Assembly (NCBI RefSeq): GCF_001458255.1
Contig: NZ_CYSB01000040.1
Span: 186,001-250,000 of the forward strand
Length of the DNA: 64,000 bases
Source of the DNA: Thalassovita autumnalis
GTDB taxonomy: Bacteria > Pseudomonadota > Alphaproteobacteria > Rhodobacterales > Rhodobacteraceae
Direction of reading: 5' to 3'
Shown: positions 34,486 to 44,247 of the stretch, one piece after another
Layout of the letters: every line of letters starts with the position of its first letter
Numbering within the stretch: position 1 is the stretch's first letter
Program-made: the position numbers and the translations under genes
Notes under the pieces: model-generated
Told to the model about the DNA's origin: nothing
What the model saw: the letters and a program-made list of their open reading frames with translations, nothing else
Databases searched by the model: none

Positions 34486-35088
34486 ATGTGGGAAGAACGC
34501 TACGCCGGCTCAGCCGATTATGTCTTTGGCACCGCCCCGGCTCAGTTTCTGCGCGATCATCTGGACTATCTGATCGCTGGCCAAAGTGCGCTGGCCGTTG
34601 CCGATGGTGAGGGGCGCAATTCGGTCTTTATGGCCGAACGCGGCCTTGAGGTCACCGCGCTGGAATTTGCCCCCACCGCCCTGGACCGCGCCCGCAGCCT
34701 GGCCACTGAAAAGCAGGTTGCGGTTGATTTCCAGCACTGTGACATCCTGAACGATCCCTGGCCGAAGGCACAGTATGACATCGTTGCAGGCATCTTCATT
34801 CAGTTCGTCGGCCCCGAAGGCCGTGCGGTACAGTTTGAACGCATGCAGGCCGCAACCAAACCCGGCGGTGTGGTGATGCTGCATGGCTATACCCAGAAAC
34901 AATTGGACTACGGTACCGGCGGACCGCCGTTTCTGGAAAACCTCTACACGCCCGAAATGCTACGCGCCGCCTTTTCCGGCTGGGAGATTGTGACGCTGGA
35001 GGCGTATGAACGCGAAGTGCAGGAAGGCCGCGGCCATTCCGGCATGTCCGCCCTGATCGATCTGATTGCGCGCAAACCAGAGGTCTGA
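34486..35088 (+). CDS. Class I SAM-dependent methyltransferase
   Basis: 200 residues, starting MWEERYAGSADYVFGTAPAQFL, a N-terminus common in TehB-like/thiopurine-type methyltransferases. SAM site around ALAVADGEGRNSVFMAERGLEVTALEFAP, then DIVAGIFIQFVGPEGR. Substrate unknown; related proteins methylate small thiols or metalloids. A perfect AAAGGAGG precedes the ATG at 34486. Two copies of the dispersed repeat, in opposite orientation, follow its stop codon. Confidence 0.82.
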   Translation: MWEERYAGSADYVFGTAPAQFLRDHLDYLIAGQSALAVADGEGRNSVFMAERGLEVTALEFAPTALDRARSLATEKQVAVDFQHCDILNDPWPKAQYDIVAGIFIQFVGPEGRAVQFERMQAATKPGGVVMLHGYTQKQLDYGTGGPPFLENLYTPEMLRAAFSGWEIVTLEAYEREVQEGRGHSGMSALIDLIARKPEV

Positions 35089-35107
35089 ACCTGCGTCAGG
35101 GTCAGGA

Positions 35108-35159
35108 TTTGAGTATTTCTGGAACATTGAAAGCGCCTTTCATCGTTCCCCAAATACTC
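35108..35159. repeat. Dispersed 22-nt repeat, copies 2 and 3 as an inverted pair
   Basis: Copy 2 (35108-35132) is the reverse orientation, with GAGTATTTCTGGAACATTGAAA. Copy 3 (35138-35159) is direct, with TTTCATCGTTCCCCAAATACTC as its sequence in two halves around position 35149. Back to back they form a stem of about 20 bp with a few mismatches and a short GC loop, after the methyltransferase stop codon. Confidence 0.65.
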
Positions 35160-35189
35160 CTGCCGGAGGCTCCGACATCAGCAAAGCAA

Positions 35190-35216
35190 AAGGGCGCCCC
35201 GGGATGGAGCGCCCTT
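35190..35216 (-). terminator. Terminator of the cox operon
   Basis: AAGGGCGC and GCGCCCTT form a stem, followed on the minus strand by TTGCTTTG, 24 nt after the coxM stop codon. Confidence 0.75.
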
Positions 35217-35239
35217 CCTAGTTCTACCGTTGCTGCAGA

Positions 35240-36022
35240 TCAGGCTGCGGCCACGGCGCGTTTGGTCAGCACCTTGATCAGGTTGGCGCGATACTCCGGC
35301 GTGCCATGCAGATCGCTGATCAGACCGTCAGCGGCGACCGTCAGACCATCCACAGCCTCGGGCGAGAAGTCAGCGGACAGCGCCGCCTCGGCCTCAGCCC
35401 AGCGCATCACGCCCTCTTCTGACGCGCCGGTCACAGCCACCCGCACGCCATCGGCGTATTTGGCCACAAACACCCCTGTCAGCGCAAAGCGTGACGCGGG
35501 TTGTTCGAACTTCTGATAGCTGGCTTTTTCCGGGATCGGGAAGTTGACCGAAGTGATGATCTCCCCCTCGTCCAGCGCGGTGGCGAACATCCCGTCAAAG
35601 AAGTCATCCGCCGCGATTTCCCGCGCATTGGTCACCACGGTTGCGCCAGAGGCCAGCACCGCCGACGGGTAACAGGCCGCTGGATCGTTATTGGCAAGCG
35701 AGCCGCCCAATGTGCCACGGTTGCGCACTGCCGGATCCCCGATGCCACCTGCCAGCGCGGCCAGCGCCGCATAGGCACCGCCATCTGCTGCAACAGTGGC
35801 ATGGGTGGTGGCCGCACCAACCGACAGGGTATCGCCGTTCTGGCAGACGCCCTTCAGCGCCTCAATGCCCGTCAGGCTCACCAGTTTCGAAGGTGCGTTC
35901 AACCGCTGCTTCATCGACGGGATCAATGTCTGACCGCCCGAAAGCGCCAGCGCATCTTCTTCCTTCAGCGCTGCAACCGCGTCTTCGACGCTGCCGGGCT
36001 GTTCAAAGTCAAAGTTATACAT
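35240..36022 (-). CDS. coxM: CO-dehydrogenase-like medium subunit (FAD-binding, CoxM)
   Basis: 260 residues. FAD-binding PCMH-type domain with LALSGGQTLIPSMKQRL (pyrophosphate loop) and GGIGDPAVRNRGTLGGSLANNDPAACYP (the TIGG-like and GDPA segments of CoxM/HcrB). It carries electrons from the molybdenum and Fe-S subunits to the acceptor. GGAAGGAC precedes the ATG. It is the last gene of coxG-coxS-coxL-coxM, 15 bp after coxL. A terminator follows. Confidence 0.9.
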   Translation of the reverse strand: MYNFDFEQPGSVEDAVAALKEEDALALSGGQTLIPSMKQRLNAPSKLVSLTGIEALKGVCQNGDTLSVGAATTHATVAADGGAYAALAALAGGIGDPAVRNRGTLGGSLANNDPAACYPSAVLASGATVVTNAREIAADDFFDGMFATALDEGEIITSVNFPIPEKASYQKFEQPASRFALTGVFVAKYADGVRVAVTGASEEGVMRWAEAEAALSADFSPEAVDGLTVAADGLISDLHGTPEYRANLIKVLTKRAVAAA

Positions 36023-36037
36023 TCTGACTGTCCTTCC

Positions 36038-38413
36038 TTATTTGACCGACTGCATCGCGTTCCACACACGCGACGGCGACAGCGGCATGTCGATATGCTC
36101 CACAGGGTAGCCCCCACGATGCAGCGCATCAATCACAGCGTTAACCAGGGCCGGTGGCGATCCGATGGCCCCTGCCTCACCGCAGCCCTTCACCCCAAGC
36201 GGGTTGTGGGTACAGGGCGTCTGGCAGGAATGATCAACGGTGAAGTTCGGCAGATCATGGGCCCGCGGCATGGCGTAGTCCATGTAGGACCCGCTGAGCA
36301 GCTGGCCGTTGTCATCATAGACGCAGTTTTCCAGCATCGCCTGGCCCAGACCTTGTGCCAGACCGCCATGCACCTGACCTTCGACGATCATCGGGTTGAT
36401 TACATTGCCGAAATCATCCGCCGCAGTGAAGCCAAGGATATCGATCTTGCCGGTGCCGGGGTCTACTTCGACTTCGCAGAAGTAAGCGCCCGAGGGGTAG
36501 GTGAAGTTTGCCGGATCGTAAAACGCGGTTTCCTCCAGCCCGGGTTCGATTTCCTCCAGCGGGTAGTTGTGCGGCACGTAAGCTGCCAGACAGACATCGC
36601 CCCAGGCCACGGATTTATCCGTGCCCGCGACCGAGAATTGACCGTCCTTCAACTCAATATCCGCATCGGCGGCTTCCATCAGGTGGGCCGCGATCTTCTT
36701 GGCCTTGTTGATCACCTTCTCCGCTGCCCGCACCATGGCCGAGCCACCGACCGCGATCGAACGTGAGCCGTAAGTGCCCATGCCCATCGGGGTTTTAGAG
36801 GTGTCGCCGTGGACAATATCGACCTGACTTTCGTCAATGCCGATCATATCCGCCACTACCTGCGCAAAGGTGGTTTCATGCCCCTGCCCGTGGCTGTGGC
36901 TGCCGGTCATCACGGCAATGGATCCGGTGGCGTTCACCCGCACGGTGGCCGATTCATAAAGTCCTGCACGTGCACCCAGCTGCCCCACAAGGTTCGACGG
37001 TGCGATGCCACAAGCCTCAATGTAGTGGGCGATGCCAAAGCCACGCATCTTGCCGTTGGCCTTGCTTTCTGCCGCGCGGGTGTCAAAGCCAGCGTAGTCT
37101 GTCAGCTCCAGCGCTTTATCCAGCGTGGCGTCGTAGTTGCCGGTGTCATAGGCCACCGCAACGGGGGTTTCATAGGGGAACTGGTCGGGTTTGATGAAGT
37201 TCAAACGCCGCAGCTCTGCCGGGTCCATGCCCAATTCACGCGCGGCTTTGTCAACCACCCGTTCCAGCTGGAAGGTTGCCTCGGGGCGCCCTGCCCCGCG
37301 ATAGGCATCCACTGGCACGGTGTTGGTGAAGACCGCTTTCACGTTCACATAGATCAGCGGCGTGGTGTAGTTGCCCGCCATCAGCGTGCCATGCAGCCAG
37401 GTCGGCACCGAAGGCGCAAAGGTCGACAGGTAAGCGCCCATATTGGCATAGGTTTCGGTGCGGATCGCCGTGAATTTGTTGTCCGCATCCAGCGCCAGCT
37501 CGATCTTAGTCACGTGATCGCGGCCATGCGCATCCGAAATGAACGCCTCCGAGCGCGAGCAGGTCCATTTCACTGGACGGTTCAGCGCCTTGGCAGCAAA
37601 GGTGACAAAGGCCTCTTCCGCGTAGTGGAAGATCTTGGTGCCAAAGCCACCGCCCACGTCAGGCGCAACCACCCGCAGCTTATGTTCCGGGATGCCCAGC
37701 ACAAAGGCACCCATCAGCAGGCGGATCACATGCGGGTTCTGCGAGGTGGTGTAGAGCGTATGCTCATCATTGGCGCGATTGTAATCCCCCACCGCCACAC
37801 GTGGCTCCATCGGGTTGGCCACCAGACGGTTGTTGGTCAGTTCCAAGGTGGTGACGTGGGCGGCGTTTTTGATCGCCTGATCCACCGCATCGCGATTTTC
37901 CTCCACAAATCCCCAATCATAGCAGAGGTTTGAGGTCAGATCGTCATGCACCTTGGTGGCACCCTCGGCGCAGGCGGCTTTCATGTCGATCACTGCTGGC
38001 AGCTCAGTGATGTCCACCTCAACCGCTTCGGCCGCATCCCGCGCCAGTTCTGGGCTTTCGGCGATGACAACGGCAATCGGGTCGCCCACGTGACGCACCT
38101 TGCCCTCGGCCAGGATAGGGTGCTTCGGCTCCTGCATCGGGTTGCCTTCGCGGTCGGTCACCTGCCAACCGCAGGGAATGCCACCCACCCCTTCGAAATC
38201 CTTCGCGGTGAAGACCTTGACCACGCCCTCCATCGCCTCGGCAGCAGAAGCATCGATGCTGTTGATCGTGCCATGTGCCACGTCCGAGCGCAGGAAATGC
38301 GCGTAGGTCTGGTTCACCAGGTTGATGTCATCTGTGTAATTGCCGGTTCCGGTCAGGAACCTTACGTCTTCGCGCCGCTTGCTGCTGGCGCCAATGCCTT
38401 GATCCTTCGGCAT
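36038..38413 (-). CDS. coxL: Form II CO-dehydrogenase-like large subunit (molybdopterin-binding, CoxL)
   Basis: 791 residues of the xanthine dehydrogenase family. N-terminal [19 protein letters not shown], molybdopterin loops including GGGFGTKI, and the catalytic Glu near residue 746 in [13 protein letters not shown]. The active-site loop reads AYRGAGR (370-376). Form I CO dehydrogenase has AYRCSFR with the Cys that bridges Mo and Cu; its absence makes this form II, whose true substrate is disputed and may not be CO. AGGGAGG precedes the ATG. A copy of the dispersed repeat lies between coxS and this gene. Confidence 0.92.
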   Translation of the reverse strand: MPKDQGIGASSKRREDVRFLTGTGNYTDDINLVNQTYAHFLRSDVAHGTINSIDASAAEAMEGVVKVFTAKDFEGVGGIPCGWQVTDREGNPMQEPKHPILAEGKVRHVGDPIAVVIAESPELARDAAEAVEVDITELPAVIDMKAACAEGATKVHDDLTSNLCYDWGFVEENRDAVDQAIKNAAHVTTLELTNNRLVANPMEPRVAVGDYNRANDEHTLYTTSQNPHVIRLLMGAFVLGIPEHKLRVVAPDVGGGFGTKIFHYAEEAFVTFAAKALNRPVKWTCSRSEAFISDAHGRDHVTKIELALDADNKFTAIRTETYANMGAYLSTFAPSVPTWLHGTLMAGNYTTPLIYVNVKAVFTNTVPVDAYRGAGRPEATFQLERVVDKAARELGMDPAELRRLNFIKPDQFPYETPVAVAYDTGNYDATLDKALELTDYAGFDTRAAESKANGKMRGFGIAHYIEACGIAPSNLVGQLGARAGLYESATVRVNATGSIAVMTGSHSHGQGHETTFAQVVADMIGIDESQVDIVHGDTSKTPMGMGTYGSRSIAVGGSAMVRAAEKVINKAKKIAAHLMEAADADIELKDGQFSVAGTDKSVAWGDVCLAAYVPHNYPLEEIEPGLEETAFYDPANFTYPSGAYFCEVEVDPGTGKIDILGFTAADDFGNVINPMIVEGQVHGGLAQGLGQAMLENCVYDDNGQLLSGSYMDYAMPRAHDLPNFTVDHSCQTPCTHNPLGVKGCGEAGAIGSPPALVNAVIDALHRGGYPVEHIDMPLSPSRVWNAMQSVK

Positions 38414-38456
38414 ATTATCCTCCCTAGAAACAGTTGGGTCTCCTCCAGCCCTTCTC

Positions 38457-38480
38457 TTTCAATGATCTGAAAATACTCAA
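38457..38480 (+). repeat. Dispersed 22-nt repeat, copy 4
   Basis: TCAATGATCTGAAAATACTC, closest to copy 1 at 15837. It lies inside the cox operon, in the 108-bp gap between coxS and coxL. Confidence 0.6.
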
Positions 38481-38521
38481 TGAAACCGCGCCAACTGGCA
38501 CAGCGGATCTGGGTTTATGAC

Positions 38522-39007
38522 TTATTCAGCCGCAACCGCCGGCACCTCTTGGCCAGAGGCGGCCATGATCGCGCGGACGATGTTGTGATACCCGGTGCAG
38601 CGGCAGATATTGCCTTCGAGGTAATCACGCACCTCGGCCTCGGTGGGTTGCGGGTTTTCTTTCAACAGGGCTGCCGCAGACATCACCATGCCCGGCGTGC
38701 AGAAACCGCACTGCAATCCGTGGTAATCCTGAAACGCCTGCTGGATCTTGTTCAGCGTACCATCCGGGGCCGCCTGGCCTTCGATGGTGGCAACCTCTGC
38801 CCCCGCGGCCTCATGGGCAAACATGGTGCAGCTTTTCACAGCATTGCCGTTCACGTGGACCACACAGGCGCCACATTGGCTGGTGTCACAGCCCACATGG
38901 GTGCCGGTCATCCCAAGGGTTTCGCGCAGGAAGGTCGACAGCAAGGTCCGCCCCTCCGCATCGCCCGAAACCGCACGGCCGTTCACCGTCATTTTCACTT
39001 CTGTCAT
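38522..39007 (-). CDS. coxS: CO-dehydrogenase-like small subunit ([2Fe-2S], CoxS)
   Basis: 161 residues. The N-terminal plant-type ferredoxin cluster is bound by CDTSQCGAC plus the later Cys in VKSCTMFA; the C-terminal helical cluster uses CGFCTPGM and CRCTGYHNI. Both are complete. It passes electrons from the molybdenum centre to the FAD of CoxM. GGGAGGG precedes the ATG. A 62-bp gap separates it from coxG upstream. Confidence 0.94.
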   Translation of the reverse strand: MTEVKMTVNGRAVSGDAEGRTLLSTFLRETLGMTGTHVGCDTSQCGACVVHVNGNAVKSCTMFAHEAAGAEVATIEGQAAPDGTLNKIQQAFQDYHGLQCGFCTPGMVMSAAALLKENPQPTEAEVRDYLEGNICRCTGYHNIVRAIMAASGQEVPAVAAE

Positions 39008-39069
39008 CGTGCCCTCCCTAAAGCAGATAATCTTGGTACTTGCGTTGATGATATGGATAGGCGCCAGAC

Positions 39070-39597
39070 TTACGCGCCTAAGACCTTCTTAAACCATCCC
39101 TTTTTCTCAGCGGCCTCAGGTTCAGCGCCTTCGGCTGCGTCAGAATCCTCAGCAGGGCCTTCCACCGCGTTCTGAAAATTCTCAAAAAACTGATCGGCCA
39201 TTTTTTTCGCAAACCCATCGATGATGCGGCTGCCAAGCTGTGCCAGCTTGCCGCCCACCTTGGCCTCCACCTCATAGGTCAGCCGGGTGCCACCGTCGGG
39301 CAGATCTTCAAGGTTCACTTTGGCGCCGCCTTTGGCAAACCCCGCAGCACCACCCTTGCCATCGCCGGTCAGGGTCAGTGCCTGCCCCTCCACCATTTCT
39401 GAGAAACTGACGGCGCCTTTGAAGGTGGCCTTCACCGGCCCCACCTTCTGAACAACCGTGGCTTCGAACCCTTCTTCCGGGGTGCCGGACATTTCCTTGC
39501 AACCGGGCACGCAGGTCTGCAGCACCTCTGGCGACAGCAGCGCAGCCCAGACCGTGGCGCGGTCCGCCTGAATGTCACGGGAATCGGTCAATTGCAT
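39070..39597 (-). CDS. coxG: CoxG-like protein (SRPBCC fold)
   Basis: 175 residues. CoxG/SRPBCC domain in residues 1-145: [36 protein letters not shown] and [19 protein letters not shown]. An acidic linker and a short basic end ([11 protein letters not shown]) follow, which in CoxG is thought to attach the complex to the membrane; a small molecule or quinone-linked role has been proposed for the pocket. It is the first gene of the operon, with GGAGGAG upstream of the ATG at 39597. Confidence 0.9.
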   Translation of the reverse strand: MQLTDSRDIQADRATVWAALLSPEVLQTCVPGCKEMSGTPEEGFEATVVQKVGPVKATFKGAVSFSEMVEGQALTLTGDGKGGAAGFAKGGAKVNLEDLPDGGTRLTYEVEAKVGGKLAQLGSRIIDGFAKKMADQFFENFQNAVEGPAEDSDAAEGAEPEAAEKKGWFKKVLGA

Positions 39598-39808
39598 CTT
39601 TGGCTCCTCCACTTCCGGGGTTAGGCTAAGCGCAAACGGGTCAGATCGGATATGCGACCAAGGGTGTAGATGCCACTGCGGCATGCTCCCCCCCTCAGGT
39701 TACGACTAAGGCCCACTATACGGTCAATGCCCAATATGGGTAGTCTGGCAAAATGCGCTCACCCGGGACGGTAGGCGCAGATCATTCAGCAAGTGAGGGA
39801 GAGGAACC

Positions 39809-40492
39809 TTGCCAGCAGCAGATGTTTTAGAGGCGCAGACCATCACCTCAGCCCTTGTTGTGGACGATCATCCGCTGTTTTGTGACGCCCTGGCCATGAC
39901 GCTGCAGGCCGTGACCAGCGCCACCACGATCCGGGCCACCGACAGTCTGACAGCTGCATTGGCCGATATTGAGGCACAGGGCACCCCGGATATCATCGTT
40001 TTGGACCTGAACCTGCCGGATGTGGATGGCTTTGACGGGCTGATCCGCCTGAAAACTGCGGCCCCTGTACCGGTGATTGTGGTGTCTTCCATGAGTGACG
40101 CGCGGGTGATCACCTCAGCCTTGCAGGCAGGGGCCGCCGGGTTTGTGCCCAAACACAGCCCGCGCGAGGTGTTCGCGCTGGCCTTTGACGCCATCAAACG
40201 AGGTGAGAGGTTTGTGCCAGAGGGCTGCGATCTGATTGACGAAGATCTGCACTCCCCCGATGACGCCGCCGCGCGGCTGGCAACATTGACCAACCAGCAG
40301 GCGCGGATTCTGCAGTTGATCTGCGAAGGCAAGCTGAACAAACAAATCGCCTTTGATCTGTCCATCGCGGAAACCACGGTCAAAGCCCATGTGACCGCCA
40401 TCATGCGGAAACTGGGGGTTCAAAGCCGCACGCAGGCGGTGCTGATCGCCAAGGAAACAAGCTTTGCCAATATCTTGCAAGACGAGGCTTAA
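39809..40492 (+). CDS. NarL/LuxR-type response regulator
   Basis: 227 residues. Receiver domain (15-130) with acidic pair VDDH and phospho-acceptor in IIVLDLNLPD, signature Lys in PKHSPRE, and a C-terminal LuxR HTH (LTNQQARILQLICEGKLNKQIAFDLSIAETTVKAHVTAIMRKLG). TTG is the likely start because GAGAGGAA lies just upstream and no ATG is in frame nearby. It is divergent from coxG over a 211-bp region and leads the RR-FIST-kinase set. Relatives (ErdR/AgmR, FlhR) control alcohol, formaldehyde or acetate metabolism; control of the cox genes is an inference. Confidence 0.9.
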   Translation: MPAADVLEAQTITSALVVDDHPLFCDALAMTLQAVTSATTIRATDSLTAALADIEAQGTPDIIVLDLNLPDVDGFDGLIRLKTAAPVPVIVVSSMSDARVITSALQAGAAGFVPKHSPREVFALAFDAIKRGERFVPEGCDLIDEDLHSPDDAAARLATLTNQQARILQLICEGKLNKQIAFDLSIAETTVKAHVTAIMRKLGVQSRTQAVLIAKETSFANILQDEA

Positions 40493-40532
40493 GCGCGCAG
40501 TGTAACATCAGCGCGGTGCGGGGAGGCATGCG

Positions 40533-41729
40533 GTGAAGGATCAGCAACCAACATCTGGGATCACAGATTGGGGCCAAACGCCCCTGCGCGTTGCGTCTGT
40601 CCCCTGTGACACCTCTGCCCCATTGCAGCAGCTTGCCACCCAACTGGGTGCTGAGCCGATGGAGCTGATGTTGCTGTTCATCTCACCCGACGCAGATGTG
40701 CAGGCATTGGCCCGTGATGTGCCCCTTGCTTTTGGCCAGACACCCGTGATCGGCTGTACCACAGCGGGCGAACTGACCGATGCGGGCTACGCCGAGGGTC
40801 AGATCGTGGCGATTGGCCTGCCAAAGTCCCTGTTTTGCACTCGTACGCAGCTGATCGAAAACCTCAGCAATGTGGACACTGACGCGCTGGTGCGGCGGAT
40901 GCTGCGCAACCGCGATGCCCTGCGCCGTGAGGCTGAGGCGTTTCGGCATGAGTTCAACTTCCTGATCGTCGATGGGCTGTCGCAACGTGAGGACGCGCTG
41001 ACCGCAGCCCTGTCGCTGGGGCTTGGGCCAGTGCCACTGTTTGGCGGGTCGGCGGGGGATGGCGCTGACTTTGGGGCGGCCTTTGTGCTGTGGCAGGGGC
41101 AGCTCTACCGCAATGCTGCGGTGCTGACCCAGATCCGCAGCCGCTGCCCCGTGCGGGTGTTCAAAAGCGATCATCTGGTGCCCAGTGGCCGCAAAATGGT
41201 GGTGACCAGCGCCCGGCCACAGGAACGGTTGGTTCAAGAAATCAATGCCGAGCCCGCCGCGCGCGAATATGCCCGCCTGCTGGGCAAGGACCCGGAACAG
41301 CTCGACACCTTCACCTTCGCCGCCCATCCCGTGGTGGTGCAGATCGGGGATCAACACCATGTCCGATCTATTCAACGGGTGGCTGAGAACGGCGATCTGG
41401 TGTTCTTTTCCGCAATTGACGAAGGCGTGGTGCTGACGCTTGCAGATTCACTGCACATGGTGGAGCACCTCAAAGCGCAGTTTGCCGATCTGTCCCGCGA
41501 TGGCGCCCCCGAAGCGATATTGGCCTGCGATTGCCTTTTGCGGAAACTGGAAGCTGAGCAAAAGCAGATGATCGGGCAGCTGTCAGAGGTGATGGTGCAA
41601 AACCGGGTAGTGGGCTTCTCTACCTATGGCGAGCAGCTGAATTCCATGCATGTCAATCAGACCCTGACCGGTGTGGCCTTCTACCCGCCCGACCCGCTGA
41701 ATGATGCGGCGGAGGAGGATCTGGCATGA
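40533..41729 (+). CDS. FIST-domain sensory protein
   Basis: 398 residues with an N-terminal FIST domain (about 30-230: TPVIGCTTAGELTDAGYAEGQIVAIGLP and VPLFGGSAGDGADFG) and a C-terminal FIST_C domain (about 235-385: FAAHPVVVQIGDQHHVRSI, VGFSTYGEQLNSMHVNQTLTGVAFYP). FIST proteins are cytoplasmic small-ligand sensors, with amino acids suggested but not shown in general. GTG start with GGGAGG upstream. It ends with ATGA overlap into the kinase, so it very probably acts as the input of that kinase. Confidence 0.93.
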   Translation: MKDQQPTSGITDWGQTPLRVASVPCDTSAPLQQLATQLGAEPMELMLLFISPDADVQALARDVPLAFGQTPVIGCTTAGELTDAGYAEGQIVAIGLPKSLFCTRTQLIENLSNVDTDALVRRMLRNRDALRREAEAFRHEFNFLIVDGLSQREDALTAALSLGLGPVPLFGGSAGDGADFGAAFVLWQGQLYRNAAVLTQIRSRCPVRVFKSDHLVPSGRKMVVTSARPQERLVQEINAEPAAREYARLLGKDPEQLDTFTFAAHPVVVQIGDQHHVRSIQRVAENGDLVFFSAIDEGVVLTLADSLHMVEHLKAQFADLSRDGAPEAILACDCLLRKLEAEQKQMIGQLSEVMVQNRVVGFSTYGEQLNSMHVNQTLTGVAFYPPDPLNDAAEEDLA

Positions 41730-43987
41730 GCGGCAGCGCCCCCTCAGATGGGTTGATTGATCCGCGCGATCCGCTGGAACGGCAGAACGAAAAGCTGCGC
41801 AAGATCACCGACGCGCTGATGCGGCGGGTCGAACAGGGATCTGACGGGTTGGGCGCGGCCTTTGCGCAGTTTCAACGCGCCGCCCTGCTGGAAGAGGAGG
41901 TCACCGCCCGCACCCGCGAATTGGGCCGTGCGCTTGATTTGCTGAACGCCTCAAACGCACGCCTGGCCGAAGCCAACCGCGAAACCGAAGCCGCGCGCCG
42001 CAATCTGACCAACGCGATTGAGACCGTGCAGGAAGGCTTTGCCCTCTTCAGCGCCGAGGAGGAGCTGGTCCTGTCCAACAGCCGCTTCGGCCTTCACATG
42101 CCTGATATCCGGGACAAAATGCAGCCCGGCCTGCGGTTTTCGGACTATGTGGAACTGGTGAGCCGGTCACAGTTTCTGGCGCTGAGCGAAGGCGAAACCC
42201 CTGAAAAATGGGCCGCCCGAAGGATGGAACGGCATCAGGACCGCCATGTCATCTTTAATGCCCGAATGGTCTGGAACCGCTGGGTGCAGGTCAGTGAACA
42301 CCGCACGCCAGATGGCGGCACTGTGATCCTGCAGACCGATGTTACAGACATCATGCGGCTGGAACGGCGTGAGCGTGATCGGATGCTGGACACCCAGGCC
42401 AAGCTGATCCGCGCCACGTTGGACCATCTGGATCAAGGTGTCTGCATCTTTGACGACCAGGCCCGGCTGGTCGGATGGAACCAGCGCGCAGGTGAGCTGC
42501 TGTCGCTGCCGGTGGGCAAATTGCGCATGGGGGCGTCTTTTGCCGCGCTGTTTGAACGGTTCCGCGATGAGGTTCGGTTTGCCGGTGACACGACGGCGGA
42601 AACCATTGCCGATTGGGTACGTATGGCCGCATCGCGCCCCGCCCTCAGTTTTGAAATGCAGCACCACAATGGCCGGCTGCTGACCGCCTCGGCACAAGAG
42701 ATGCCGGACCGCGGTTTTGTGATGTCGTTCAGCGATGTCAGCGCGGAGCGTGCCGCGGTACAGGCGGTTTATGAGGCCAACGAACGGCTGGAACAGCGGG
42801 TGATCGAACGCACACTGGAGCTGGAGGATGCGCTGAGCGAGGCCGAGCGCGCCAATGCCTCCAAATCCCGGTTTGTTGCCGCCGCCAGTCATGATCTGCT
42901 GCAGCCCCTTTCGGCCGCAAAACTCTATGTCGGCTCGGCGCTGGCAGAGGCTGGGGATGCCAAAACCCAATCGGTGCTGAGCCGTGCGGGCAATGCGCTG
43001 AATGCCGTGGAACATATCCTTGGGGCGCTGCTGGACATCTCAAAACTGGATTCCGGGCAGGCCGGTGTTCATCTGGGTCAAGTTCACCTGAGGCGTATGT
43101 TGGCGCAGCTCTGTGATGAACTGGCCCCACAGGCCGAGGCGAAGGGCCTGCAACTGCGGCTGGTCGGCTGCGATGTAGTCGTGCAAAGCGATGCCACCTA
43201 TCTGCGGCGCATCCTGCAAAATCTTATTGGCAACGCCGTGCGTTACACCCAACGGGGCAAGGTGCTGGTTGGGGTGCGGCGTCAAGGGGCCAACCTGCGT
43301 GTTGAAGTGCATGACACCGGCCCCGGCATTCCAGCGGATCAACAAGAGCTGATCTTCAAAGAGTTCCACCGCGGCAGTGGCACATCCTCCGCCGCCGAGG
43401 GGTTGGGGCTAGGCCTGGCCATCGTGGATCGGGCCTGTGCGGTGTTGAACCACCCGTTAACCCTGCACTCCGAGCCGGGGCGTGGCACCTGCTTCGCGGT
43501 TGAGGTGCCGGTGTCAGCCCGTCGCCTGCCCGACCTGCCCGCGCAAACCAAGAGTATCGAACAACCAGCCTCAGCTGACACACAGTTGGAGGATATGGTT
43601 GTCCTGCTGGTCGAAAAGGATCAGGCCCTGCGCGATGCGCTGTCGACCACGATGGAGCAATGGGGTGTCATTGTCTGGCCCGCAACGGATCTGGCCAGCG
43701 CCCAGCAGCAACAAGCCGAATTTGGCATTGCACCGGATGCTGTGATCGCCGGTCAAACCCTGCGGGACGGCCAAAATGGCGCGGAGCTGATCCAGCACAT
43801 CCGCCAAGCACATGGCGCCCTGCCCGCCTGCCTGCTGTCAGGTCGCGGCACGGATGCAGGTGGCCCGGATCAACCTCAACTGCCGACAGAAACAGCTCTA
43901 CCGATCACAGTTTTGCACAAACCGCTGTCGATCACGGCGCTCCACCACTTTTTGCTGCAAACCTATCAGCAAGTCCAAAGGCGCTGA
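41726..43987 (+). CDS. Cytoplasmic PAS hybrid histidine kinase with inactive receiver
   Basis: 753 residues, no membrane segments. Order: coiled coil (20-100), PAS-like domain of the NahK/ErcS' group (100-215: NAIETVQEGFALFSAEEELVLSNSRF), a second PAS-like domain (225-340: LDHLDQGVCIFDDQARLVGWN), coiled coil, HisKA with His389 (AAASHDLLQPLSAAKLY), HATPase (NLIGNAVRYT, DTGPGIP, GLGLGLAI) and a C-terminal receiver (about 620-750). The receiver reads PDAVIAGQTLRDG with Gly676 where the phospho-Asp belongs, so it cannot be phosphorylated normally. It starts within the FIST gene end (ATGA) and probably signals to the response regulator at 39809. Confidence 0.92.
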   Translation: MSGSAPSDGLIDPRDPLERQNEKLRKITDALMRRVEQGSDGLGAAFAQFQRAALLEEEVTARTRELGRALDLLNASNARLAEANRETEAARRNLTNAIETVQEGFALFSAEEELVLSNSRFGLHMPDIRDKMQPGLRFSDYVELVSRSQFLALSEGETPEKWAARRMERHQDRHVIFNARMVWNRWVQVSEHRTPDGGTVILQTDVTDIMRLERRERDRMLDTQAKLIRATLDHLDQGVCIFDDQARLVGWNQRAGELLSLPVGKLRMGASFAALFERFRDEVRFAGDTTAETIADWVRMAASRPALSFEMQHHNGRLLTASAQEMPDRGFVMSFSDVSAERAAVQAVYEANERLEQRVIERTLELEDALSEAERANASKSRFVAAASHDLLQPLSAAKLYVGSALAEAGDAKTQSVLSRAGNALNAVEHILGALLDISKLDSGQAGVHLGQVHLRRMLAQLCDELAPQAEAKGLQLRLVGCDVVVQSDATYLRRILQNLIGNAVRYTQRGKVLVGVRRQGANLRVEVHDTGPGIPADQQELIFKEFHRGSGTSSAAEGLGLGLAIVDRACAVLNHPLTLHSEPGRGTCFAVEVPVSARRLPDLPAQTKSIEQPASADTQLEDMVVLLVEKDQALRDALSTTMEQWGVIVWPATDLASAQQQQAEFGIAPDAVIAGQTLRDGQNGAELIQHIRQAHGALPACLLSGRGTDAGGPDQPQLPTETALPITVLHKPLSITALHHFLLQTYQQVQRR

Positions 43988-44247
43988 TGCTTTTGGAGGT
44001 AGCAGAGGTACACAACCAGCCGAAATGGCGCAAAACCCCACCTTTTGATCTAGAGAAATTCACCCTGTACTAAGGTATAAGATGCGCGAACCCGGCCAAA
44101 CGGCCTGCGCGCATCTGCTCAACCGCGCCAAGCCCAGCCTCGGTTCAATGGTATAGGTGTCCAAATCGCCACATGGCACAGTTCTTGCGGTTTGGGCATC
44201 AGGTAACCAAGTGTCTTTTTTGAGCCCGAAGCGAAAGTCGCCGCCCC

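Noticed and set aside
39700-39750. CCCAATATGGG as an operator between coxG and the response regulator
   Set aside because: Only three-base arms around an A/T centre; too weak to call without a second copy.
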